NCBI GenBank assembly: GCA_900769885.1
Contig: CAAGIG010000044.1
Location: forward strand, 1 to 16,509
DNA length: 16,509 nucleotides
Source: Rikenellaceae bacterium
Lineage (GTDB): Bacteria; Bacteroidota; Bacteroidia; Bacteroidales; UBA932
Reading direction: 5' to 3'
A model generated the notes under the pieces. It ran no database searches and was not told the origin of the DNA. It worked only from the letters and a program-made list of their open reading frames with translations. The first letter of the stretch is position 1. Every line of letters begins with the position of its first letter. Below, piece after piece: positions 6,731-14,913 of the stretch. A program made the translations under genes and the position numbers.

Positions 6731-7666
6731 TTATCGTTTGAAAGCGGCGTATACTTTTACGATTAGTTGGAAGAGGAATGGGGTGCGATATCCGAATCCG
6801 GGTTTGCTCTCTTTGACCGCTTTCGCCAGCCAGGGGAACTCTTTGAACAGACCGGCATTGTGAATTATGGAGTGCCAACCTGCTCTCAGGACAATTCCGG
6901 ATGCCACATCTTCTATGGGGCTCCCTTTAAGATTCTCTTTGTAATTGTAGTACAGATCCAGAAGGTTTCTTGAGGAGGCTAAATGACGTTTTTCCCTTTT
7001 TTGGCTGCACATTGCTCCCGGATTGTCTTTCCTGTAATGGTACAATGGTTCAGGCAAATGGACCAAACTATTGGCATAGAATATAATTTGGGCCATCAGG
7101 TAGATGTCTTCGTGCATACCGAGTTTTGGTATAAATATTTTATTATCGGTATAGATGGAGCGACGGAAACATTTCGTTACTGTATAGCCGTAGGATGTAT
7201 AATTGAAGATGTTTTTTATGAATTGCCGTTTAGTTTCAGCAGTGTACTCTTTTTCTGCTTTTATACTCTGTCTATCGCCATATTCTTTGACAAGGTCGTA
7301 GTAGACGATATCTGCATCGGTTTTTTCAGCAACTGTCATAATCTTCTCAGCGGCAGTTACTTCCAACCAGTCGTCAGAGTCTGCGAAGAGGATATATTCC
7401 CCTTGTGCGGCATCCATACCTGTTTTACGGGCCAATGGGAGACCTTGATTCTCTTTATTTATAATGGTAATCCTCTCTTTCAGGTGTGAGAATTCTTTCT
7501 CAATGAGACTTTCAAGTATTTCAATGGATCTGTCTTTTGTCCCGTCGTTGACAAAGATAAACTCCATATCTGTAAATGTTTGTCCTAAAGCACTTTTGGC
7601 AAATTTCTCAATATATGGTTCAACGCCATAAATTGGGGCAATAAGTGAGAGTTTGTACCTGTTCAT
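6731..7666 (-). CDS. Family 2 glycosyltransferase
   Basis: A 311-residue GT-A fold glycosyltransferase of family GT2, expected to transfer a sugar from a nucleotide-sugar donor at the inner face of the membrane. The start MNRYKLSLIAPIYGVEPYIE is the usual nucleotide-binding strand. VNDGTKDRS (39-47) is the typical N-D-G-S/T motif. ENQGLPLARKTG (72-83) and YILFADSDDW (91-100, with the metal-binding DxD) complete the catalytic core. The C-terminal ~90 residues are less conserved, with no clear membrane span. ATG 7666 is only 8 bases after the stop of the Stealth gene, so the two are surely co-transcribed. Together they suggest decoration of a capsule, exopolysaccharide or glycoprotein. The sugar cannot be predicted. 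Confidence 0.9.
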   Translation of the reverse strand: MNRYKLSLIAPIYGVEPYIEKFAKSALGQTFTDMEFIFVNDGTKDRSIEILESLIEKEFSHLKERITIINKENQGLPLARKTGMDAAQGEYILFADSDDWLEVTAAEKIMTVAEKTDADIVYYDLVKEYGDRQSIKAEKEYTAETKRQFIKNIFNYTSYGYTVTKCFRRSIYTDNKIFIPKLGMHEDIYLMAQIIFYANSLVHLPEPLYHYRKDNPGAMCSQKREKRHLASSRNLLDLYYNYKENLKGSPIEDVASGIVLRAGWHSIIHNAGLFKEFPWLAKAVKESKPGFGYRTPFLFQLIVKVYAAFKR

Positions 7667-7674
7667 TCCGTTTG

Positions 7675-8556
7675 TTATTTCTCGAATTTGGATTTTTCAG
7701 GCATTGTCTGCTCAAAAGCATCTATGACTGCCTGGCGTAATTCGTTGTATTTCTCATCAGTAAGCTGAACATCATTGATACATACAAATGTATGGGTCGG
7801 CTTAAGGAGGAATGATTTTAATTTACTTCCTGTAGCTACTGATGCCGAGAAATGTTTCTTGGATATTCTCTTATGAATGACCATTCCCTGATAGTTCATA
7901 TAGTTCAGGAACATATACTCGTTAAGGTCATCCTTAGTGCGTACTTTATGAGATGATGTTTCTGCTATTTCTTCAGATAGGATTTCATAAAGTTTGTTGC
8001 ATTGGCTTTTCAGAAGTGGCATACATACGTGTTGCGGACGGGTAAAGCACAATGATGGTCTCATTCCCAATGCTTTTCTTGCTGCTCTATCTGAGTTTCT
8101 ACAGATATTTTTGAACATATTCATCACCATAAAGTGGCGTGAATATCCTATCATAGGTTTTCCATTTGTAAAGAAATCAGAAGGTTTACAAGGTGCTACA
8201 GGAAAAATGTCATCATTGAAATATATGAACTCTTCATCCAATCCTTCGATTCTGTGAAGGTTCATTTCAATAGGATTACAATTGAATGTCGGAAGATATT
8301 GTTCGGGGATAATATCTTTATGCATTACAACATTAACTGTGTCCCGATTTATCCAATGTGGTACCTGACTTTCCCGTGCAACGATCAGATGGACTTTTCT
8401 GATAAAAGGCATATTTATTTCTATACCTCTGAATAAGTATTGCAAAGTACCCCAGTCCCTGAATCTTTTTTCCAAAATAGGAATGTTGGTATGTTGCTGA
8501 TAATCTTGCTGCCAAAGTGGGTCAAGTCCGTTTACGTATGTGATGACAATGTCCAT
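7675..8556 (-). CDS. Stealth-family sugar-1-phosphate transferase
   Basis: A 293-residue protein of the Stealth family. Members transfer hexose-1-phosphate in capsule and exopolysaccharide phosphodiester linkages, and are related to the eukaryotic GlcNAc-1-phosphotransferase. The conserved regions appear in order: CR1 at the very start (MDIVITYVNGLDPLW), CR2 at about 33-120 (RDWGTLQYLFRGIEINMPFI, HLIVARESQVPHW, FIYFNDDIFP with the acidic FNDD), CR3 at about 139-190 (SRHFMVMNMFKNIC) and CR4 near the C-terminus (FVCINDVQLT). All core motifs are present, so it is probably active. It is followed 8 bases later by a GT2 enzyme and preceded by tamL with a 56-base gap. A weak promoter-like sequence in that gap is not convincing. 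Confidence 0.88.
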   Translation of the reverse strand: MDIVITYVNGLDPLWQQDYQQHTNIPILEKRFRDWGTLQYLFRGIEINMPFIRKVHLIVARESQVPHWINRDTVNVVMHKDIIPEQYLPTFNCNPIEMNLHRIEGLDEEFIYFNDDIFPVAPCKPSDFFTNGKPMIGYSRHFMVMNMFKNICRNSDRAARKALGMRPSLCFTRPQHVCMPLLKSQCNKLYEILSEEIAETSSHKVRTKDDLNEYMFLNYMNYQGMVIHKRISKKHFSASVATGSKLKSFLLKPTHTFVCINDVQLTDEKYNELRQAVIDAFEQTMPEKSKFEK

Positions 8557-8612
8557 AAATTCAAATTGTAATTACAAGGGCGAATATAGTCAATGGAATT
8601 TTATTAGCAAAT

Positions 8613-10931
8613 TTAGAATGGATATCCAATACCGAACTGGAATGCAAATCCACCCCGTTTGAACCATTGTTCTACTCCTCTCCATTGGAAAGTTGTGGGA
8701 TCATAGAGTTTTATACCCCAATCAAATCTTACTACCACAAAGTTTATATCCAACCTCAATCCAAGTCCTGTACTCAAAGAGGAGGTCTTGAACATATTTT
8801 TAAATGTAAATGTAGTATAGTCATTTTCTCCGGCGGTCGATTCTTTCTCTTTCTGCAGGTTCCATACATTACCCCAGTCAAAGAAGATTGCCCCTCTGAA
8901 TACTGAGAATAGAGGGAAGCGATATTCGATATTTGCTTCAAGTCTCATATCCCCAGTTTGGTTGGGAATAGAGAAAGTGGTATCCATCGGAGCTGAACCG
9001 GGACCGATGCTCCTTCCTGACCAACCTCTCAAACTGTTTGGTCCCCCACCCCAAAACAATCTTTCAAAAGGCATTTTGGATGAGTTTCCATAAGCCAAAC
9101 CGGCTCCAATAAGTCCTCTGACGGCCAATGCCTGTTTGTTGTCTTTTCCGAACATCCAGGTATAGGATGCAGAGCCCTCTGCCCGGATATATTGTGAGTA
9201 AGGAGAATCCCAAATGGTATACGCTCCTGTAGAGTCTTTTGGCATAAATTTATTGAAAGCTGAAATCAGATTACCTGAAATGTCAACTTGCAAGGATGCT
9301 TTAAGGTATGAAACTTTGGGGTTTATGCTCGGTGTACTGCTATACTGCATATTGTACCCCAAACCTAAGTCAAAGTGGTTTTTATATGCTTCACGTACAA
9401 AAGGATTTGTCAACGACTCCATAAATTGAGGACTGTAGTAAGGGAGATTTACAATGTTGATTTGTAGTGGAGTGGCCTGGAAATACCATTTGTTGTTTTT
9501 GCTACCCCAGCTCCATCCGAATTTTCCCCCTATCATATTCCTCGAGTATTCAGGTCGTTGCTGATAGTTGTATGTTAGATTTATATCTGTTCTAGGAATA
9601 ATATTACGGAATACACTTGATGGCAAAAGGAGGAATGTCGGGAAACTCAATCCGGCATTTGCACCAAATTCAATTGCTCTGGTTTCATTCTTTACAGATA
9701 CCTGGAAATTTCCCATTACTGAGAGAGAGAGCCACTCGCCTCCCTTGAATATGTTGCGATTGTAATAAGAAATCTCTGGAGATATTCCAATCAGTCCGGA
9801 TGCATTTGTGGAGGCTTCCAGATTGACCTGGTAACCGTGTGTTTTGGATGGAATAAGTCTGATGAAGCAATCTACAATGTTTGTATCCACCTTATTCAGT
9901 TCGACACTGACACTGTTATATAACCTCATATTGGCAAAACGCTGATATGTGTTGTTTACAACATCTTCTGAATAAACCATACCAGGAGTTACCCGATTCA
10001 TTTTGTACAAGACGGAGGGACGGATTTTCCTCTGCTTGTCATATAATATTGTAATGTCGTTATATTGAAGGGTATCAAGTACTTGTGGTATTTTCTCCGA
10101 AACAGACACCCTGTACTTTACATTATCTGAAACAGGAAAGATGTTGACGTTTCCAAAGTAGAATTTCCTGTGAGGTCTCGATTCTTCGGAAGATTCATTA
10201 CGGGTGTAATTTTTTACACTGATTTTCAGTATTGCTGAATCTCTTACAGAGATAGTGTCAGCTGCAAAGAAGTAATAGTTCTTGGTAAACTCATAGTAGC
10301 CCATATTTTTCAGATATGCTGCAGAACGGGCACTCTCCTTGTCCAATAACTCTTCCGACAAAGGCATCCCCTTCTTTACCAAGGAGTTTACAGTATCTTT
10401 CAAGATGTCTTCCCGAATGTTGGGGTCGAGTATTTCATAACTGATTTTATGAATAGGATACCTCTTTCCTAATTTCACATTGTAGAAAACTACGGCATTT
10501 TTATTTTTGATTTGAATGCTGTCATTTACTTTTGAATTGTAGAAACCGAGGAACCTCAAGTGATTTTCTATATTTTCCTTGCTGTCTTCAACCATTGAGG
10601 GGTCAAAAATCACAGGCTCCTGACCCAATTTTTTCACAAATTTGTCCCAACCTTTATCTTTTCCGTTTGCCCAGTTATAAACATAGAGGAAAGGATTCCA
10701 TCCCCCTTTCTTTGTCTTTATAAAATAGGTATTGGCTTTTTGTCTTACATAATTGCCAATATTGGATTGTCCTTTGTAGTCGGGATAATCTTTGGAATTG
10801 GTAACTTCTACAACATTGCTTTTAAGACGAAGCTGATCTTCAGTAAGAACTCTGGTGGTGCTGCACGAAGAGGCAATACCCAAAATGAGTATACACCATA
10901 TTAAAACGTTTCTGAGCACCTTTTTATACAT
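8613..10931 (-). CDS. tamL: Translocation and assembly module lipoprotein TamL (Omp85/BamA superfamily)
   Basis: An outer-membrane Omp85-type protein with a lipid anchor, the Bacteroidota form of TamA. With TamB it is thought to help transport lipids or insert proteins at the outer membrane. I chose ATG 10931, not the upstream in-frame ATG 10988. It gives a clean signal MYKKVLRNVLIWCILILGIA followed by SSC with the lipidated Cys at 23, and it has AAGGA just upstream. After the anchor come CSTTRVLTEDQLRLKSN and POTRA-like modules to about residue 370. The 16-strand barrel follows, with the L6 loop motif SLRGW (Arg at about 635) and the terminal aromatic GIGYPF. Length from this start is 772, normal for the family. 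No tamB follows; a Stealth gene does. Confidence 0.88.
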   Translation of the reverse strand: MYKKVLRNVLIWCILILGIASSCSTTRVLTEDQLRLKSNVVEVTNSKDYPDYKGQSNIGNYVRQKANTYFIKTKKGGWNPFLYVYNWANGKDKGWDKFVKKLGQEPVIFDPSMVEDSKENIENHLRFLGFYNSKVNDSIQIKNKNAVVFYNVKLGKRYPIHKISYEILDPNIREDILKDTVNSLVKKGMPLSEELLDKESARSAAYLKNMGYYEFTKNYYFFAADTISVRDSAILKISVKNYTRNESSEESRPHRKFYFGNVNIFPVSDNVKYRVSVSEKIPQVLDTLQYNDITILYDKQRKIRPSVLYKMNRVTPGMVYSEDVVNNTYQRFANMRLYNSVSVELNKVDTNIVDCFIRLIPSKTHGYQVNLEASTNASGLIGISPEISYYNRNIFKGGEWLSLSVMGNFQVSVKNETRAIEFGANAGLSFPTFLLLPSSVFRNIIPRTDINLTYNYQQRPEYSRNMIGGKFGWSWGSKNNKWYFQATPLQINIVNLPYYSPQFMESLTNPFVREAYKNHFDLGLGYNMQYSSTPSINPKVSYLKASLQVDISGNLISAFNKFMPKDSTGAYTIWDSPYSQYIRAEGSASYTWMFGKDNKQALAVRGLIGAGLAYGNSSKMPFERLFWGGGPNSLRGWSGRSIGPGSAPMDTTFSIPNQTGDMRLEANIEYRFPLFSVFRGAIFFDWGNVWNLQKEKESTAGENDYTTFTFKNMFKTSSLSTGLGLRLDINFVVVRFDWGIKLYDPTTFQWRGVEQWFKRGGFAFQFGIGYPF

Positions 10932-10944
10932 ATTCCTTTTTTTG

Positions 10945-10952
10945 CAAATGTA
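10945..10952 (-). promoter_or_regulatory. tamL: Candidate -7 element for tamL
   Basis: CAAATGTA on the plus strand reads TACATTTG on the minus strand, a match to the Bacteroidota -7 consensus TAnnTTTG. It sits only 13 bases upstream of ATG 10931, so the leader would be very short, and I see no good -33 element. Treat as weak. Confidence 0.3.
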
Positions 10953-11019
10953 AATAAAATGATTGATTTCTACTCGCGAAAACGACAAATCATTAGGTCT
11001 TGAGACTAAATTAAGCGTA

Positions 11020-11053
11020 TTTAAACGGCTATAAACGTTTTTAGCCGTTTAAA
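11020..11053. repeat. Perfect 12-bp inverted repeat in the divergent promoter region
   Basis: TTTAAACGGCTA (11020-11031) and TAGCCGTTTAAA (11042-11053) are exact reverse complements separated by 10 bases, TAAACGTTTT, which itself contains the palindrome AAACGTTT. It could be an operator for a dimeric regulator or a transcript hairpin. No U-run follows on either strand, which argues against a simple terminator. Confidence 0.75.
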
Positions 11054-11110
11054 GAGAACAAATACGCGCAAATTCTTTCTTTTTTTCTGTATCTAATGAA
11101 AATAGTTGCA

Positions 11111-11118
11111 TATATTTG
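11111..11118 (+). promoter_or_regulatory. Candidate -7 promoter element for the decarboxylase-trmH-rlmD-mnmE operon
   Basis: TATATTTG matches the Bacteroidota -7 consensus TAnnTTTG exactly. A weak T-rich -33 candidate (TTCTG at 11085-11089) lies about 21 bases upstream. Transcription would start near 11125, giving a leader of about 60 bases before ATG 11188. Confidence 0.5.
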
Positions 11119-11187
11119 CAATGAAAATAATCCGATTGAGCCGGATTGCTGATTTTTAACTGAAGTAACTTACTTACATTTACAGAA

Positions 11188-12588
11188 ATGAAGAACAAGT
11201 ATATCGATCTGATTGGTCAGTCCTTTGAGTTTCCTCAGGATGAGTTTAAAGTTGAAGAAGGTAATCTTCACTTTCACAACATTCCTATTATGGATGTTAT
11301 TGAACAATACGGAACACCGTTGAAAATTACGTATCTGCCAAAAATCTCTTCTCAAATCCAGAGAGCAAAGAGAATGTTCAATGTGGCAATGGCAAAAGTT
11401 GATTACAAGGGTGATTACCACTATTGTTATTGTACAAAAAGCTCTCACTTCTCATTTGTTTTGGAAGAGGCTCTTAAAAATGATATTCATATAGAGACTT
11501 CTTCGGCATTCGATTTTAATCTGATTGAGGCTTTGTATGAAAACAAAACAGTGGATAAGGACCTCTATATTATCTGTAATGGTTATAAAAAGGATACCTA
11601 TATAGATAATATTGCCAATTTCATCAACAATGGCTGGTGCAATACCATTCCTGTTTTGGACAATATGTCTGAATTGGAGAAATTGGACAAGGCAGTTAAG
11701 GAACCTTGCCGCATAGGTATCAGAATTGCATCGGAAGAGGAACCTAAATTTGAGTTCTATACATCCCGTCTCGGTATCAGATATTCAGATATTATGCCTT
11801 TCTACAAAAATGTGGTAAGTCAGAATAAGAAGTTCAGTCTCAAGATGTTGCACTTCTTTATCAATACCGGTATCAGAGATAATGCCTACTATTGGAATGA
11901 GTTGGCGAAATGTGTGAATGTATATTGTGACTTGAAGGCTGTTTGTCCTGAACTTGATTCATTGAATATCGGTGGTGGATTCCCTATAAAGAATTCACTT
12001 GCAATGGATTTCGAGTATGAATATATGGCCGAAGAGGTTGTGGCTCAGATCAAGAGCATTTGTGAACAAAGAGGTGTTCGTGAACCTAATATCTTTACCG
12101 AATTCGGTTCGTATACAGTGGGTGAAAGCGGTGCTACTATTTTCTCTATTCTCGATGTCAAACAACAGAATGATAGAGAGAGATGGTATATGATCGACAG
12201 TTCATTTATGACCACACTTCCTGATACTTGGGGTATCAATCAAAGATTTATTTTGCTTCCTATCAATAAATGGGAGTCTGAGTATCAAAGGGTGTTCCTC
12301 GGTGGTTTGACCTGCGACAGTCAGGACTACTATAATGCTGAGGCTCACGCAAATGCTATCTTCTTGCCAAAAATCAATAAGGAATCGGAAGAGGAACCTT
12401 TGTATATCGGATTTTTCCATACCGGAGCTTATCAGGAATCTATTGCAGGTTATGGTGGTATCCAGCACTGCTTGCAACCTGCACCAAAACATATCATTAT
12501 TGACAGAACAGAGGACGGAGATTATACCACAAAACTTTTCAGTAAAGAGCAGACATATAAATCGATGTTGAAAATTTTAGGTTACTAA
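11188..12588 (+). CDS. Fold-III PLP-dependent decarboxylase, arginine decarboxylase-like (short Bacteroidota type)
   Basis: A 466-residue alanine-racemase-fold decarboxylase. The PLP lysine is K84 in YCYCTKSSHF, the phosphate-binding glycines are in NIGGGFPIKNS, and the catalytic Cys is C376 in GLTCDSQD, the CDSxD motif shared with ornithine, diaminopimelate and lysine decarboxylases. GAYQE (Tyr 415) supplies the second active-site aromatic. As I recall, close Bacteroidota homologues of this length are annotated as arginine decarboxylase; the classical SpeA is about 630 residues. NspC (carboxynorspermidine decarboxylase) is an alternative, but it is normally near 380 residues. The expected role is the first step of polyamine synthesis in the cytoplasm. 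The start ATG follows an A-rich leader without a clear Shine-Dalgarno. It leads an operon with three RNA-modification genes. Confidence 0.8.
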   Translation: MKNKYIDLIGQSFEFPQDEFKVEEGNLHFHNIPIMDVIEQYGTPLKITYLPKISSQIQRAKRMFNVAMAKVDYKGDYHYCYCTKSSHFSFVLEEALKNDIHIETSSAFDFNLIEALYENKTVDKDLYIICNGYKKDTYIDNIANFINNGWCNTIPVLDNMSELEKLDKAVKEPCRIGIRIASEEEPKFEFYTSRLGIRYSDIMPFYKNVVSQNKKFSLKMLHFFINTGIRDNAYYWNELAKCVNVYCDLKAVCPELDSLNIGGGFPIKNSLAMDFEYEYMAEEVVAQIKSICEQRGVREPNIFTEFGSYTVGESGATIFSILDVKQQNDRERWYMIDSSFMTTLPDTWGINQRFILLPINKWESEYQRVFLGGLTCDSQDYYNAEAHANAIFLPKINKESEEEPLYIGFFHTGAYQESIAGYGGIQHCLQPAPKHIIIDRTEDGDYTTKLFSKEQTYKSMLKILGY

Positions 12589-12595
12589 TCTCTGT

Positions 12596-13339
12596 ATGAA
12601 AGGTTCAATACCAAGCAAAGCAGATATAAAATTAGTCCGCAGTCTCTCTCAGAAGAAATTCCGGGAGCAGACCGGACTTTTTGTCGTAGAAGGGGAAAAG
12701 ATGGTGGCAGAAGCTCTCACTTGTGGTTTGGATGTCGTTTCTGTTTATTACCAGGATGAGATTTCTCAGGACGTTATGTCGAGAATGACTCTATTGTCCT
12801 CACCCTCACCGGCTTTGGCTGTGGTGAGAAAACCCAAACCTCGGGAGTTGTCCCAAATCATTAATCCATCTTTGCTCAAAGGAGTCTCTTTGGCATTGGA
12901 TTCAATAAGGGACCCTGGGAATATGGGGACAATTCTTCGTCTTGCAGATTGGTTTGGAATTGAAAATGTCTATGCTTCAGAGGATTGCGTCGATATTTTT
13001 AATCCAAAGGCAGTTCAGAGTTCTATGGGTTCTGTTTTGCGCAGAAGAATTGATTATGTTCCTCTGCGGAGTGTTGTGGATGCTTATAAAAAGGAGGGTA
13101 TTGCTGTGTATGCTACCACTTTGGATGGTGAGAATATTCACGCGGCAGAGCTTTCAAGGGATAATGCTCTGATTATTATGGGAAGTGAGAATAATGGGGT
13201 TTCACCGGAAATTTTGTCAATGGTGACAGACAGGTTGTTCATACCTCCCTACCCCATTGAATCTACTTCGCAAAGGTCTGAGTCATTGAATGTTGCAATT
13301 GCTTCTGCAATTTTATGTTACGAGTTTAGAAAAGGTTAA
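12596..13339 (+). CDS. TrmH-family RNA 2'-O-ribose methyltransferase (SPOUT)
   Basis: A 247-residue SpoU/TrmH-type enzyme that methylates a ribose 2'-OH in rRNA or tRNA with SAM. The N-terminal substrate-binding domain has RSLSQKKFREQTGLFVVEGE. The three SPOUT knot motifs follow: motif 1 SIRDPGNMGTILRLADWFGI (from 103, with the catalytic Arg in the N-x-G-x-x-x-R pattern), motif 2 IIMGSENNGVSPEIL (193-207) and motif 3 IPPYPIE...SLNVAIASAI (from about 217; SLNV at 230). It starts 7 bases after the decarboxylase and stops 2 bases before rlmD. The target nucleotide cannot be read from sequence, so no symbol is given. Confidence 0.9.
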   Translation: MKGSIPSKADIKLVRSLSQKKFREQTGLFVVEGEKMVAEALTCGLDVVSVYYQDEISQDVMSRMTLLSSPSPALAVVRKPKPRELSQIINPSLLKGVSLALDSIRDPGNMGTILRLADWFGIENVYASEDCVDIFNPKAVQSSMGSVLRRRIDYVPLRSVVDAYKKEGIAVYATTLDGENIHAAELSRDNALIIMGSENNGVSPEILSMVTDRLFIPPYPIESTSQRSESLNVAIASAILCYEFRKG

Positions 13340-13341
13340 TT

Positions 13342-14901
13342 ATGTCAAGAAAGAAAAAACAGAAAGAGATATTATACAATGTATTGATTGACGATGTTGC
13401 AGCTGAAGGTAATGCAATCGGAAGAGTTGACGGGAAAATCATTTTTGTTCCTCACGCGATTCCGGGCGATGTTGTTAATATTCAACTAACCAAATCGAGG
13501 GAGAAATATGCAGAAGGCTATGTTACTGAGATAGTTACCCCTTCTCCTGACAGGTTGGAGCCATTCTGTAAACATTATGGTGATTGCGGTGGTTGCAAAT
13601 GGCAGGAATTGCCATATCAATTGCAGTTGAAATATAAACAGCAGCAGGTCGTTGACCAGATTACAAGAATCGGTAAAATCTCTGAAAATGAATTTGAAGT
13701 TTTGCCTATTCTGGCTTCTGAGAATGATAAGGAGTATCGAAATAAACTGGAATTTTCTTTCTCAGACAAGAGATGGATCCTTGCCGGAGAGAATCCAGAT
13801 GAAATTTTTGACCCACCTACACCACTTAATGCAGAGGATTTTGAAGGAGGAGTTTTTCCAAGACATTTGCGTAATGGCTATTCAAGGGTTAATACCCGTC
13901 CCGGTGGTTTTGCATTGGGATTTCATATAAATGGTGCTTTTGACAAAATTTTGGATATTGAACATTGTCATTTGCAGCCATCTCCTTCCAATGAGATCAG
14001 AAATTTTATCAAGCAGTATGCCATTGAGCATAATCTCCCTTTCTTTAATATTCGTGAGCAGAGCGGTTTGATGCGTAACATTATTATCAGGACCAACCTT
14101 GCAGGTCAGGCGATGGTAACAATTATGTTTGGTGCAAATCCTGCTAATTTGGGATTCCTGAAAACCTCTTTTGATCCTGCTCAGACTAAAGCGGAGGCAG
14201 AAAAATTGTTTGATGTACTGATGGAGAAGTTTCCTCAGATTTGTTCATTGCATTATTTGTTCAATGACAGATTGAATGATGCGATAAATGATCAGGCGGT
14301 TTTACACGCTCGTGGAGAGGATGCAATTTATGAAGAGATGGAGGGCTTGAAATTTAAAATCGGACCAAAATCTTTCTATCAGACCAATCCCAAACAGGCC
14401 TACAGACTATATTCATTGGTGCGTGAATTTGCTGATTTTAAGGGAGATGAAAGAGTTTTTGACTTGTATACAGGTACCGGTACAATTGCTTTGTTCGTGG
14501 CTCGTGGTGTTAAATCAGTCGTTGGTGTGGAATATGTTCCGGAGGCTATTGCCGATGCCAATATCAATGCAAAAATCAATGGTATTGATAACTGTAAGTT
14601 CTATGCCGGAGATATGAAGGATATTTTGACAAATGATTTTGTCAGAGAAAATGGCGGAACTCCGGATGTGGTGATAGTTGACCCTCCACGTGCAGGAATG
14701 CATTCGGATGTGATAGATGTTTTGTTGAATACAGCTTCGGAGAAAATTGTTTATGTAAGTTGCAATCCATCTACTCAAGCCCGTGATATTCTGATGCTTT
14801 CTTCAAAATACAAATTGGAGAAAATCAGACCTGTGGATATGTTCCCACATACACATCACGTTGAGAATGTGGCACTTTTGACTTTGAAAAAAGAACTCTA
14901 A
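13342..14901 (+). CDS. rlmD: 23S rRNA (uracil-5-)-methyltransferase, RlmD/RumA type
   Basis: A 519-residue SAM-dependent m5U methyltransferase. An N-terminal TRAM RNA-binding domain (about 9-65) precedes the iron-sulfur cysteines C76, C82, C85 (CKHYGDCGGCKW) and C209 (DIEHCHL). The catalytic domain shows the SAM motif DLYTGTGTIALF (from 374), DPPRAGMH (447-454) and the catalytic Cys 474 in VSCNPSTQARD. It forms m5U in 23S rRNA, probably position 1939. TrmA/RlmC-like specificity cannot be excluded. It seems longer than relatives because of a segment of about 40 residues (around 146-190) between the FSDKRW strand and the FALGFH strand. ATG 13342 lies 2 bases after the TrmH stop, implying coupled translation. 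Confidence 0.87.
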   Translation: MSRKKKQKEILYNVLIDDVAAEGNAIGRVDGKIIFVPHAIPGDVVNIQLTKSREKYAEGYVTEIVTPSPDRLEPFCKHYGDCGGCKWQELPYQLQLKYKQQQVVDQITRIGKISENEFEVLPILASENDKEYRNKLEFSFSDKRWILAGENPDEIFDPPTPLNAEDFEGGVFPRHLRNGYSRVNTRPGGFALGFHINGAFDKILDIEHCHLQPSPSNEIRNFIKQYAIEHNLPFFNIREQSGLMRNIIIRTNLAGQAMVTIMFGANPANLGFLKTSFDPAQTKAEAEKLFDVLMEKFPQICSLHYLFNDRLNDAINDQAVLHARGEDAIYEEMEGLKFKIGPKSFYQTNPKQAYRLYSLVREFADFKGDERVFDLYTGTGTIALFVARGVKSVVGVEYVPEAIADANINAKINGIDNCKFYAGDMKDILTNDFVRENGGTPDVVIVDPPRAGMHSDVIDVLLNTASEKIVYVSCNPSTQARDILMLSSKYKLEKIRPVDMFPHTHHVENVALLTLKKEL

Positions 14902-14913
14902 CAGAGACTGAAA

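Larger units (their letters stand above)
10932..11187. other. Divergent intergenic region between tamL and the decarboxylase operon
   Basis: This stretch of 256 bases has no credible gene. It separates two divergent operons and so must hold both promoters. It contains candidate -7 elements on each strand, a perfect 12-bp inverted repeat (11020-11053), a short palindrome GTCTTGAGAC (10997-11006) and a T-rich tract (about 11073-11090). Confidence 0.7.

Noticed and set aside
6983..7489. A 168-codon plus-strand open frame opposite the GT2 gene
   Set aside because: It lies wholly inside a well-supported minus-strand gene. Its protein is rich in Phe, Cys and Ile with no family motif, as expected for an antisense shadow.
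10932..10988. Upstream ATG 10988 as the start of tamL
   Set aside because: It would put about 19 polar residues before a textbook lipoprotein signal peptide and would cover the likely promoter and ribosome-binding site, so ATG 10931 is preferred.
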